This document shows positions 22,543-34,269 of a stretch of 64,000 nt of DNA, piece by piece. Numbering within the stretch: position 1 is the stretch's first letter; each line of letters opens with the position of its first letter. Under the pieces are notes generated by a model. It was given only the letters and a program-made list of their open reading frames with translations. It did no database searches and was not told the DNA's origin. Location of the stretch: assembly GCF_040183065.1 (NCBI RefSeq), contig NC_091126.1, positions 144,176,204 through 144,240,203 of the forward strand, in the 5' to 3' direction. This stretch comes from Periplaneta americana (Eukaryota; Arthropoda; Insecta; Blattodea; Blattidae). The translations under genes were made by a program, and so were the position numbers.

Positions 22543-24392
22543 CTAAGTGCAATTTAAATTTTCAGTCTTGCATGCAGAAATCACATGTGAAATTCTTCCA
22601 TCATTTACTCCTGGACAAGCTTCGTGGCTCCATCTCTGGCATCTCGTGCATTTTACCCATTTCTCCCCACTTTTGTCATACGAAAACACTTCATCATCCG
22701 TTTTCGAGGGAGGCTCTTGCTGGTTATCATCAGAGTCAGAAAAACTGAATGAAAGTTTTCTTTTCCTCGATTTAGTGGCTTTCTTCTCGGTTATATTTGA
22801 ATTGGAGGGGTTCTTTCTGTAAAGCTGTTTCTTGCATCTATTTGTTCTGCTTTTCCCATCATTTTCTTTCACAGCCTTCTTCGCAATTTGGGCCCATAGG
22901 GTGAGCTTGTTAGCACTGCTGCACTTCCAGTTCATGAAGGGCGACAAAGGCAAGGAATCGTTTCTTGTTCAACAGTCTTTTGGACAGACACACCTGAGAT
23001 AGGACTGATGTCATACAGCAAGACAAAAGACGTGTCATTTGAAGACTGTAAATCATTTGGACCTGGAGTTGTGGGATTAGCAATGATTGAACAGTTCAGG
23101 GTTGTTGGGAACTGCTTCAATTGCTGTGACTGATGCAAATTCATTAGTATTGAAAATGTCCTTATTACATGGAAACAGTCCACTTTTCCGAAAGACATTA
23201 ACAACCACTGCAACACTGCTGGCTTTCAAGTAAGCAGAGTGGCTACCTGGTAATGAGTGACCACTCTTGTGAGATGTTGTTCAATTTCTTGGACATCGTA
23301 GGTTTTGAACAGGAGCATGTCTAATGGTTGCATTTTGTTAGAAGGAAAGAAGAAAATATGCACACAATTCTGACATGCCAAGTCCAACAATTCTACTTTC
23401 CTTGTATGTGAATAATGACCATTAATACAAGGATTGCCGGGTCTTCCTTCATTGCTTTCACATGCCTCAGAAAGTAATGAAACCACTGAGTAAATAGCTC
23501 AATTTGTGTCCAGCCTGACTTATGGCATGTAGCAATCATACTAGGAGGAGTGCCCTCTAACAGATCCTTTTTCATTCGCATTCTCAGAAACACAATCATA
23601 GTTTTTGTTTAGTCAACTGTCCGAAGACAGGTCTGAACCTCACAAGTGATATCAACAAGGCACCACTTATGAGGCAACTAGGCCAGGAGATAATGGGGTA
23701 GGGTGGCCAGTTCCTTTCTCCCTCCATTGCATACATCGCCGATTAGCTACACTGTGCTCATGCAAATTACAACAGTAACAAGAGACCCTCTTTCAGCAGA
23801 TGATACTGCACCGACTTGTCTTTTTTCTTTCAGGGAAACAACGTTCGACATTTTATGTTGCACAACAGAAAATCCTGTTTCATTACAATTGTATAGACGA
23901 TATGAAGCAAAATTTATCTCTTCAAAAAAGGACTCATACAGCTCGAAAAAATGTTCGACGTTCTCGGGTGTGAAACCTTTCACTCTTGCAGCTGAGGTAG
24001 CCTGAGGTTTATGAAGGGACAGCTTGGGATGCCGTTTAAAGAAACGACGACTCCACTTTCATCCACCTTGTCTATCATTCTAAGCAAAAGAGTAAGGAAT
24101 GCCATCCGCTTTATATTCTTAACATTGAGACCTAAGAACTGTTTTTCCATTACTAAATACTATGAAATTAGTGAATCTTCGATTTCTTTGGGTAAGACAG
24201 GCTTTCTTCCTAGATTTGGATTAAATAACTTGTCAATATCTACTTCTTCACTTCTGGCTTTATCTTTTAATGTTGATTTTGGAAAATTGTATGTCTTAGA
24301 TGCCTTCAACAATTCAATTTTTTTCCTCTTACAGGTAATATGACCTTTCTCATATCATCTGGAGTCCAGGATTTTAATTTCTTGGGTGGCAT
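22543..24392 (-). pseudogene. pogo/Tigger-type (DDE_1) transposase, broken
   Basis: Reading down the minus strand: ATG at 24392 with MPPKKLKSWTPDDMRKVI (helix-turn-helix start); a decayed middle; MKGFTPENVEHFFELYESFF at 23983; YNCNETGFSVVQHK, where families have a catalytic Asp but this copy has Asn; TPPSMIATCHKSGWTQIELF; INGHYSHTRKVELLDLACQN, where the usual DGH is NGH; MQPLDMLLFK; and a PHD-like tail KCTRCQRWSHEACPGV. At least three frameshifts separate the pieces. Two of three catalytic Asp positions read Asn, so it cannot cut DNA. Domain order shows it was once full length. Confidence 0.88.
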
Positions 24393-24545
24393 CAGTAATG
24401 ATAAAGTTAATATCACTGTTTTCGTGCTGCACTAAAAGGGCACCGAGTTTCTTACAGTGCACCATTACAACCATGGTTGATGTGCATATTAGGTGCATAT
24501 GCTATAAACAATATGGTGGCCTGGTGTGCGTGAACAAAGAACTCA

Positions 24546-24800
24546 GCCACTGGCACAGCTCGGTCAGTTAAGGCACTTGCCTGCCGATCCAGAGTTGCAC
24601 TCAAGAACGGGTTCAATTCCCGCTTGGACTGATTACCTGGTTGAATTTTTTATGTTTTCCCCAACCGTAAAGCAAATATCAGATAATCTATGGCGAATCC
24701 TCAGCCTCATCTCGTCAAATATCATCTCGCTATCACCAATCCCATCGACACTAAATAGCCTCGTAGTTGATACAGCATCATTAAATAACTAAGTAAAAAA
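24546..24800 (+). repeat. tRNA-derived SINE, same family as 8199-8462
   Basis: The head reads CACAGCTCGGTCAGTTAAGG and GGGTTCAATTCCCGC, followed by the body ending in CATTAAATAACTAAGTAAA. The small frames over it are shadows. Confidence 0.88.
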
Positions 24801-24878
24801 TACAAACAAAAATATAAAGGACTCAACTCAAAGATCCGATACATAAAACGTAACTACTGACTGTATTTAGCATAGTAA

Positions 24879-25173
24879 AGGTAAAGGTATCCCCGTAACA
24901 TGCCATGAAGGCACTTGGGGGGGGCATGGAGGTAGAGCCCCATTCTTTCCATGACCTCGGCACTAGAAAGAAGTGGTGTGGTCGGCACCACACTCTGACC
25001 GCCTTTTACCCCCGGGAAAGACTCGGTACTCAATTTTATAGGAGGCTGAGTGAACCTCGGGGCCGTTCTGAAAGTTTGGCAACGAGAAAAAATCCTGTCA
25101 CCAACTGGGATCGAACCCCGGACCTTCCGGTCCGTAGCCAGCTGCGCTACCAACTGAGCTACCCGGCCGCCCA
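24879..25173 (-). repeat. tRNA-derived SINE, second family, with 13-bp target duplication
   Basis: On the minus strand the head has CCGGGTAGCTCAGTTGGTAG and GGGGTTCGATCCCAG. The tail side begins GGTAAAGGTATCCCCGTAAC on the plus strand. TTTAGCATAGTAA and TTTAACATAGTAA flank the two sides (one mismatch in 13). A truncated copy of its tail is at 56329-56378. Confidence 0.9.
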
Positions 25174-25186
25174 TTTAACATAGTAA

Positions 25187-26837
25187 GAGTACAAAATACA
25201 TTTCATACATACCTTTCTTTTAGATACAGGAGTCTTAACTACAGCTTGCAGGTAAATCACCAGCTTCTCAAAACTTCAAACACTAATACAACCTTTTCTC
25301 GCCCACATAAGCACAAATGAAGGCCAGTGGCGCAATTACTATGTAAGTAAATAATATCACTAATTTCCGCAAGATGGTAGATACTACCAGAAACGAAAAC
25401 TGGGTGTGCGATATTTGGCACTCATTCCTTATATTTATACAAGCTGTAATAAGACTATATATGACATCGAAACTTCTTCCACTGGAAAGTTGACAATATA
25501 TTACATTTTCAATATATTAGCATAAAGGAAATCTTTTGTTCCAATGTAAGTATATTTTTTTGACTGCAATAAATAATATCTCAAAATTTTCTTTACTATA
25601 TTACACATTTTCATACCTAAATTGGTTTTTTCTTCTCTTGAAAAATTGCCCAAGTATTACATCCAACCTTATACGATGGAGGTACTCAATTTGTTACCAA
25701 AGAGTTTCGATTAAGGTGTAATCTATTCAATATAGAACCATATAAAATTTATTTTAACTTCATAAAAATAAACTCAGTTTATGGATGTCCAAACCAAGTC
25801 CCAAACTAAAATTAAAATACATGGAACAATAAATAATTTCACATACTGACAGTGCTACTGTACACTGTATAAAAAAAAAATGCACTGTATGTACAAGCAG
25901 TGTTATCTCATTGTCATCAATGGCAAAATGCATTGAAGAGTGTAGAAATATAATTTTTGGAAAATAAAACTATATTGTTGCCACAACATATATGTTCTCT
26001 TGGATTTGCACATGTAAATTGTGTTCTATGTATTCTCGCATACAGCTCTTCATTTCTGAGGACTGTTTCGAGTAACTGTGTCAGCAGTGGAACAAAATGT
26101 ATTGTAACAGGGAATGAGATGGAATTATTTTGAAAGCTAATGTATATGAAGTGCTATGGGTAGCTGTGGTGTACACAATTATTGACTTTAATACATAAGT
26201 TGACTAAAAATGGGAGGAATTTACAAATAGCCTTTCTCAGTCTGGCAAATTAAGAGTTTTCTTCTTTTGTAATTTAATGTATTTTATTGCCTACTGAATA
26301 CAAACAAAATCAGACTTTCCCTGTTTTATTTCAATCAGCCAGGCTCTAGAAACAGATACCAAGATTGGGCGTGTTAATGTTGTACTTTAATCGAAAGGCT
26401 AGTTATGACACAAACAAATTGTCTGTTTTCACAGAGCTGCAGAGAAGGCGAGAGTTCAAACACATTACTGTCTCATACAAAAAAAAAACTGCAGTTCTGA
26501 ATTCATACATATAATAAATAATTATTTAAAATTAACCGTATTAACATATCTTACTTATATTATATCTAAGATCAAACTAAACTATTTATCACAGTATAGC
26601 CCTATATGTAAACTCAATTTTTGCATAGAAGACTTTTTGCCTCGTGGAATAGTCACATACAATACATCATGTAGTACCATGTTATTTTTAATTACATACA
26701 AGGCTTATCTCAGAACTCCTATAATTCTTAGCTCAAACCTTTTAGATAACAAATCAGATTTATAAAAAATAAACTAAAATTACGGTTTTCCATTTAAAAC
26801 ACAAAACTCTGCTCAATATGGAATGTCAAAATGAATT
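25187..26837. other. 3' flank and probable 3' UTR of the REXO1-type gene
   Basis: AT-rich and without recognisable repeat ends or protein motifs. The part next to 26838 should be transcribed as the 3' UTR on the minus strand. Confidence 0.55.
26335..26340 (-). promoter_or_regulatory. Candidate polyadenylation signal
   Basis: This is the first AATAAA on the minus strand after the stop codon, about 500 bp downstream. Another lies at 26283-26288. The hexamer is frequent by chance in AT-rich DNA. Confidence 0.3.
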
Positions 26838-26911
26838 TTATGCATCCTTGAGCTTCCACAGCATTAACTCCATGCAAGCTTTTGCATCCTCAGCACTGTC
26901 ATGGCCATCCA
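26838..26911 (-). CDS. REXO1: REXO1 exon g (last, exonuclease motif III)
   Basis: The 74-nt terminal exon follows TTTTCAG. It encodes [20 protein letters not shown] then KDA and a TAA stop at 26838-26840. H-x4-D in GHDSAED completes the DEDDh site. The intron before it is the second longest (6961 bp). The protein ends a few residues earlier than vertebrate REXO1, which has a short basic tail. Confidence 0.95.
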
Positions 26912-29900
26912 CTGAAAATAAACATAACATGAACACTACAATTGTTCAGTTGATGGAATAATCATATATAAACAATCCTGGATATATTTATTGAATCTCA
27001 GTTCATTATCATTAGTAGTCTCCCATCTGTCACATGATTCTTTTAGAGGCCCAGTTAATCCATACACAGGAATGTCCAATTAAGTAAAACATCATTTAAA
27101 ATATGACTATTTTTTAAGTCATTCTACAAATAGACTGAACTTACAAACAACTGTATTTGAAATTTCGTACTTATCAGACCTTAAAAATGTCAGGTATATC
27201 TCACTGTTAACAGTGTCTAAAACAAGTAGGACCCAAGATACGGTTTTTCATGGACTACACTAAGTTGTGATGCAGTCAGAGCTTTGTTCCTTAATGTTAG
27301 TAAACCAATGCAGATTCTGGTCAGACCAGTAGCACAAATTCTGCTGGTTTACCTCACTGTTCACATAATAACTAGCTTCATTGGATAACATGACCTTATA
27401 CATATGACCACTGGACTCCTCATATACCTCTTTATAGTTATTGTAACCTGCCTATGGTGCAGGAATTTTGGCCACTGTGTATTTTTCAAAACAAAAAATT
27501 ATAAGTTTTTAACTGCGTATTTAAGAAAATTTTGGGGTTTGCAATTTTTTTTTCTCTAACATAATGGAACTACAGCTGGCGCCAGTGTTTTTGGCGTGTG
27601 TCCTAGATATATACTGCCCAGTTTGTGAGCATGTTGCTAATGCAGCTGAGAATGGTACTACTTTATATACACGCCACATCAGCCATTTGTCAAACACAGT
27701 TGTCAGACTGACTGCGGCAAATGTAAAACACTCGCACTTTATGTTCCCATTATGTATTTCACATGCCAGAAACGGTGATGCGGACTGTACCTACAGTTCT
27801 ATTGCTCTAACAGTAGTATGTAAGTAGTTGTGAAACACTGCCCAAGTTAAATTTCAATCACAACATCCATACTTTTATTTACAATTTCTACAATTCTATT
27901 AAGTTCACGTCATGTGCATCCTTAGCTGATGTAACTTTCAGGACATTACACATATAAATAATTTTAGACAAAAAACAAATGAAAAATTTTAAATGCGCTT
28001 CAAGGGCACCAAACATGACTTTCTTCAGAAAAATATATCCAGAAATAAGAAAATCACAATGAAGGAATGACATAAAGCAGATGATAAGGTACTAGTCCAC
28101 AGTGCAAATTAAATTGCAAGTAATTTTCAAATCTTCAACAAAATTTGTGCCTTGTGGTTATATGTAAGTCAATAAGAGCATGGAAAAGTTGCATTTACTG
28201 ATACAACACACCATTCATTCTATTACACACACGCAATTTCATATTTCACTATTCTTGGTCAACTGTCAGATTGTCTGCTATGAAGGCTCCATGAATGATA
28301 TAGAGAAACTATGCATTGTATAAAATGTTTATAGAAAGGTCAGGGAATGATTTCGATTTTCTATTGGCAAAAATTATGTAAATACAAAAGAAAATTACAT
28401 TAATGAGGAATTCAATATCACAAACAGAGCATCTTATAGCAGTGTTGAGATTTATATTGTCGCGATTATATGGTAGGATGACCAAGTATGATAAATATGA
28501 TGATAAAAGTTATGTAGTGCCAGGAGAGATCTTAAATCTAGACAATCTAAATTTCAGACCGTGGGCGAACACAGGGACAGTACTCAAAATTATAGAACTC
28601 TACACATGGTAGTGCATGACGATTTGAAACTGCTCACTGATCAGCAGAAACAACATGTGACTTTGCCAGGAATTGTTGTATCTGTACAATGAAGATCGTG
28701 AAATGTTCTTCCAGTGACTGGTGACTGATGATGAGTCTATATTCCTGTTTGAGACGCCAGATAAGAAAAGATAATCCATGGAGTGGAAACACATGGATAG
28801 TCCACCTCCAAAAAAAAAAAAAAAAAAAAAAAAAGCCAAGGTCAAGTCTTACACCAAAGAAGCAAATGGCCATAATGAGATGTTTCTGTAATACTCTTGA
28901 TCTACTGGCTTCCAAACTGGCAGGCATTAATCAGTGTCATCTACTGTGATATTCTGGTTACACTGAAACGCAGAATTCAACAGAGACACAAAGGGAAATG
29001 GCCGCTGACAACATCAATGCTAGACAGCACACCAGCTGGCAGACGTGTGACACTTTGACATCAACTTGATTCCAAGCTTTGCTGCATCCGCCATATTTCT
29101 CTAATTTTGTTTCATCAGACTATGCACTCTTTGATAAGCTGAAGAAGAACCTGTGTGGTCGATGATTTGTCAGCAAAAAGAAGCTACAACAGACTGTCCA
29201 TGAGTGGGTTCCAGTACTCCTAAAGAATGGTTTGCTACAGTTATCCGCAAACTTCCTGTGAAATGGGAACACTGTATCCAGTTTGGTGGGGATTACCTGT
29301 AATATTTGTACTGTGTCTCACTTTACTCGCCTGTGCCCAAATCATTATTAATGGCCAAGTCCAAATCGTTACTGAATGACCCAAGTATAATCATGCATCT
29401 GGATGTGCTTGGTTTCTGAGTAGAGCTTGAAACTATGATCATAGTATAATCCAGTACATTTCCTTGCTGGATTTATTTTGACGCATTCTGTTTACATTTT
29501 CTCAGATATGGGAAATGCCTGTTATTATTCGATTGAGAAGCTTTTATCATCCAGTTTGCTGTCAAAAAATCTGAAAGTTAGAATTTATAAAACAGTTATA
29601 TTACCGGTTGTTTTTTTATGGTTGTGAAACTTGGACTCTCATTTTGAGAGAGGAACAGAGGTTAAGGGTGTTTGAGGATATGGTGCTTAGGAAAATATTG
29701 GGGCTAACAGGGATGAAGTTACAGGAGAATGGAGAAAGTTACACAATGCAGAACTGCATGCATTGTATTCTTCACCTGACATAAGTAGGAACATTAAATC
29801 CAGACGTTTGAGATGGGCAGGGCATGTAGCACGTATGGGCTAATCCAGAAATGCATACAGAGTGTTAGTTGGGAGACCGGAGGGAAAAAGACCTTTGGGG

Positions 29901-32900
29901 AGGTCGAGACAGATGGGAAGATAATATTAAAATGGATTTGAGGGAAGTGGGATATGATGGTAGAGACTGGATTAATCTTGCTCAGGATAGGGACCAATGG
30001 CGGACTTATGTGAGGGCGGATGAACCTCCGGGATCCTTAAAAGCCAGTAAGTAAGTAAATACTGTTGTACTGTTCAAAATGTTCACCTCCTGCCTGAATA
30101 CAGGCCTAGCTCGTCATCTCATTGAGAACTGAACATGCTCCCAAATTCTTGGCATAGTTCTTATTATCTGACAGATTTCCAGAATCCACTGACGGAGAGT
30201 TTCTTCATTATCCATTGAAATCGAATAATACACCATCAACTTTAAGTGCCCCCACAAAATGGAATGCAATGGGTTGAGAGCTGGTGAATGTGGAGACAAA
30301 GGTGGAGAGAGAAACGTTTCCTTGGGGTGGCAAAGCAAAACCATAGAATCATCATATCGATGGTGAAGAATGGAAACCTCCTATGTCAAAAATCGTTAGT
30401 TTTCAGGAGAGTGAAAAAACATTTTCTAAACATGTACATATATCAATAAAATTAATTATAATTAAATTCTTTTTGAAAATTAATAATTTTGGGAGTGTGA
30501 TATGACACAGGAAATTACCGCATCCGAACCGTGAATATTTTATGAATTGTTTGGTATCATAACCCAGAAATAGCAAAATTTGACATAGGAAGTTTCCATT
30601 CTTCACCATCGATATAACAGGGTTATGGGGGACATCATTTACTTCTTCCCGCATTATAGCTTGACAATGGTACAGTATATTGGAATATGATCACTTAATA
30701 AAGATATTTTTGGGATGCATGTTTCTTACAGTGTTACATCAATATCCACGATGTTACGAACTGAGTTGTATAGGACTTGAACTGTAGGTCTACTATAAAT
30801 TATAATAGGGCATAACTTAAAACAATCTCCCTCTTTTTCTCTCTCGTACAGAAACACATGCATACATCAATAAAACTATGTAACAGTGCTAACAGAAACT
30901 TTTTTATGTGAAGCTTACCTTCCTGAAGATATTATATGAAATGTAAATTCTAATTATTTTATTTAATCTCGTCTTTAAGTTTACACATTATACCATGATC
31001 ACTTTTCTTTTTTCTGCATTGTTTTGCAGTATGTTATTCATACATCTCGAAGTGGCGGTCTGAACATCTGCAGACTTCTAACACATGAGTATTGGGTGTT
31101 ACAAAAGGAAAATTACAGTGCTTCCATTCCTCAAATGAGGTATAGGAATTCTTATACATTCAGAAATTTAAAATAAATATTATAGTCCAGACACATGATC
31201 TGAAGATATTAATTCATAAATTTAAGCACAGAAACTTAATCATAAATAAAATCAAAAAAGATCTTTTGAATTCAGTATTTTCTAATGTTAATAGAAAAAA
31301 AAGAAAGAAGTCAGACAAGTTTGGGGGGGGGGGGGCAGTGTCCCTCTATAACTCCGCCTATGCGTGGAGATCAGGCATGTTCAGACCTTGATGAGATGAC
31401 GAGCTGCAGCCTGTATTCAGGGTGAACTGTCCAACATCTAATGAAATGTAAATAGAATGCATCAAAATCATTGCAGCAAACAAATGTATTGGAGTGTACT
31501 ACGATTATAGCCCTAGTCAGAGACCAAACATTTCCGAACTCATGCTGATATAACCATTTTTCTTCTATACATATTATGAAGAATCCATACCTGAAGTTTT
31601 GCCCACATATAGGTTGGAAGGTAAGGTAATACATTAATTGACAGGAGCCATAGAACTCATTATTTAGAGTAGTTTTGTCAAATAAAAATAATTATAGGAC
31701 TTATGGATAGTGAGATAATTACAAGTGTTTCGAAAGCGCTGAAGGCAATTGCAAGATATCTCAATGCCGCATAAGTAGTACCCCACACCCCATGCAGTCA
31801 GCGACTTGAAGGAGGGTGGTTAAGTTCAACTACCTTTCACCGTGTATCTTGCAGCAGGTGAGGGGAGGATGGCAGCAAACAAATGTACTAAGCTTCAGTG
31901 CAATACTTCGCGAGCTAATCTGGGGATAAATCTTCACACAAAAATGACCTACGTAAACTCCAGATAGGAACGTAACTGTTATTTGTCTAGTTTGTGTAAT
32001 TTAATGTCAGAAAACGTAAATTAATAACCCGAATGAACAAAATAGCTCGTGTCCGGGCGCAGTTCAACAATGAATCCAGAATTATCAACTTACAATGCAA
32101 TACACTAAAAACTCAATACTAAGTATGGCGTAATAATTTTAATGTAAGCAAGAAATACATACAGCAATAACAAGAAATAACGTGAAAATCAGGAAATTAT
32201 GTCCAAATTAGTGAAAACACTTAGGATTGAAGTTTCAGTTACAATTAATGAAAAAATAAAACTGATGTAACTTTGTGAACAAGATGTAATTAACATTACA
32301 GTTTGTTGTTTTACGAATCACTAATTCTGGGCGTTAATAATGAAATAAAGAGTAATAAACTCTGTAAACCACATTCCACTCACACCTTACACGTACTGTT
32401 CAAAATGTCCACCATCAGTATGCGTGCAGCTTTCACATTTTCTAGTCCAATTATGACGAACTCTGGCCAGTAGTTCTTCACTGTTCCGAATTTCTTCCGC
32501 AGCCTGGATCATGTCTAAGTACTCACGATTTGTGAACTCTGGCATCTCGTAGTTTTGAAATAAACTAAACTGTATTGCTGTATGTAAAACTGCACACTAA
32601 TGCAATGTAAACATCACAACAGCTGATCAGTTGCGAGTACTAGGCAACTGTCTGCCGTCCGGACAGCGATGCCAGATTTTTAGACTTTCTGTATGTGACC
32701 CGACAATCAATGTTTCCAATGTTTTTTCAATCAATTAATTCGAAATCTGTTAATTTTCTAATTAAAATACTGCTGCTACGTGAACATAATAAACGTTCTC
32801 TTTGTTGTTATACAAAGAAATTAAACTGTATTTTAAACAGTATTCGTAAATCCATGTTGAATCTTTCATACACTACTTTTAACATTTGAATATAAATAAT

Positions 32901-34234
32901 TGATTAAATGGCGATCTTACTCGTGTTAATTATGTAAGCATGTGTGGCTTACAACTGTTTTGGTGTTACTTGACACCATCCTCGAGCCTACTGGATCTCG
33001 GCGCTATCTCAACTTCGCTGCCTGTTGTGTGGGTGCGGTCAGATCACACACACTATTTGACACAACTCTTCATCACACGAACGCACCCACACAACAGGCA
33101 GCGAAGTTGAGATAGCGCTGAGATCTAGTAGGCTCTGAGGATGGTGTCAAGTAATACCGAAACAGCTGTAAGCCACACATGCATACATAAACACGAGTAA
33201 GATCGCCATTTAATCAATTATTTGTATTCGTAAAATTCGCGATCAAAATGTCGGCATAGAACTATTATTTCTTCAAAAACCTCGCAAAAACGAGCAAAAT
33301 GGTATTATACTTTTTTGTTCGTTATATTTCAAGGAATCACATCCTACAATTAATGTACTACCTTACCTTCCACCCTGTATATATAATACCATGATAAATT
33401 TTCTTTTCTGTATTGGCAATAATACTGTAGTAGTGATGAGAAATTCGTAGTAATTATGGAAAATCCGTAACAGTTGGCACCTCTGTATTATACAATCTGC
33501 ATAGACCCAGTAGAATATGTAACCTTCAAAAATTAGAAAAAAATATATATTACTGGCAAAAACCTCCTGTGATACTGTTTTCCTCATTCAGCAGATCTAA
33601 AAAAAAAAATACAAGTCAAAGCATCTTATATCGCGAAAAGCTGCAAGAAAATAATAAATAGAACCAACCTGGCCCTACTAAGAAAAAACACTTTCAAATA
33701 ACTGCAATGAATATATGATGCCATCTTACCCCTTTGTTCATCTGAAGAGCTAAGCAATCCAACTTTCGAAGCATTTCCTCTCTAGCCACTTTATCATTGA
33801 GCATGATCCTTCAGGGAAGATAAGTTATTGTTTTGTACCAATTTTGATAATAAAATACAATAATATACTCACCACTTTCTTGTATTATCTTATTTAGATG
33901 TTCTCGGCATAGAGTTTTCAGCGCTCTCTTCTTTGGTGGTCCTTGTTTGTGTGGGAATACGACACTTGTGTCCACAACTGTACTGTGTATTAACTGCAAA
34001 ACATGATGTACTATTACAATTACATTCTTTACAAAAGTCAGTATCCAGAAGGCTTGCTTAGGGACAAAAGCTTCAGAATCAATTAGGTACATTAGAATAA
34101 AGTACACTTTTTTTTATGACACCTTCTGAGGAAAGTACACTTGTCAAGGAATGTAACTGCAAGACGACGATTTTAAAAAAATGTTTATATAAGAAGTCCA
34201 TGAAAAAGAAACTGTTAATATGAACTTCAAGCAT

Positions 34235-34269
<35 letters not shown>

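Larger units (their letters stand above)
29370..31609. mobile_element. Tc-like element with inverted ends and a LINE inside
   Basis: The left part at 29390-29505 (TGCTTGGTTTCTGAGTAG and TTCTGTTTACATTTTCTCAG) is inverted against 31440-31560, and both resemble the ends of the 10041-12206 element. A transposase C-terminus (30062-30345, minus) lies inside. The LINE copy at 29512-30056 and the foldback at 30357-30612 were added later. Exact outer ends are not fixed; the right end is disturbed by another element starting at 31610. Confidence 0.55.
31610..33379. mobile_element. TIR element, about 1.77 kb, TA-flanked
   Basis: The left end TAGGTTGGAAGGTAAGGTAA and the right end (reverse complement TACAGGGTGGAAGGTAAGGT) match over about 35 bp to TACATTAATTG. 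TA flanks both ends. Inside are a transposase C-terminal relic on the minus strand and the foldback at 32851-33233, so the element was once Tc-like and is now a host for other insertions. Confidence 0.65.

Noticed and set aside
27564..27827. Cysteine-rich 87-codon frame in the last REXO1 intron
   Set aside because: C and H residues do not form a known finger spacing and no flanking exon-like signals are seen.
33730..33808. Possible minus-strand exon with AG and GTAAG borders encoding [20 protein letters not shown]
   Set aside because: Inserted between REXO1 exons f and g it breaks the frame and hits a stop. Direct joining of f to g gives the expected conserved sequence. It could at most be an alternative exon.
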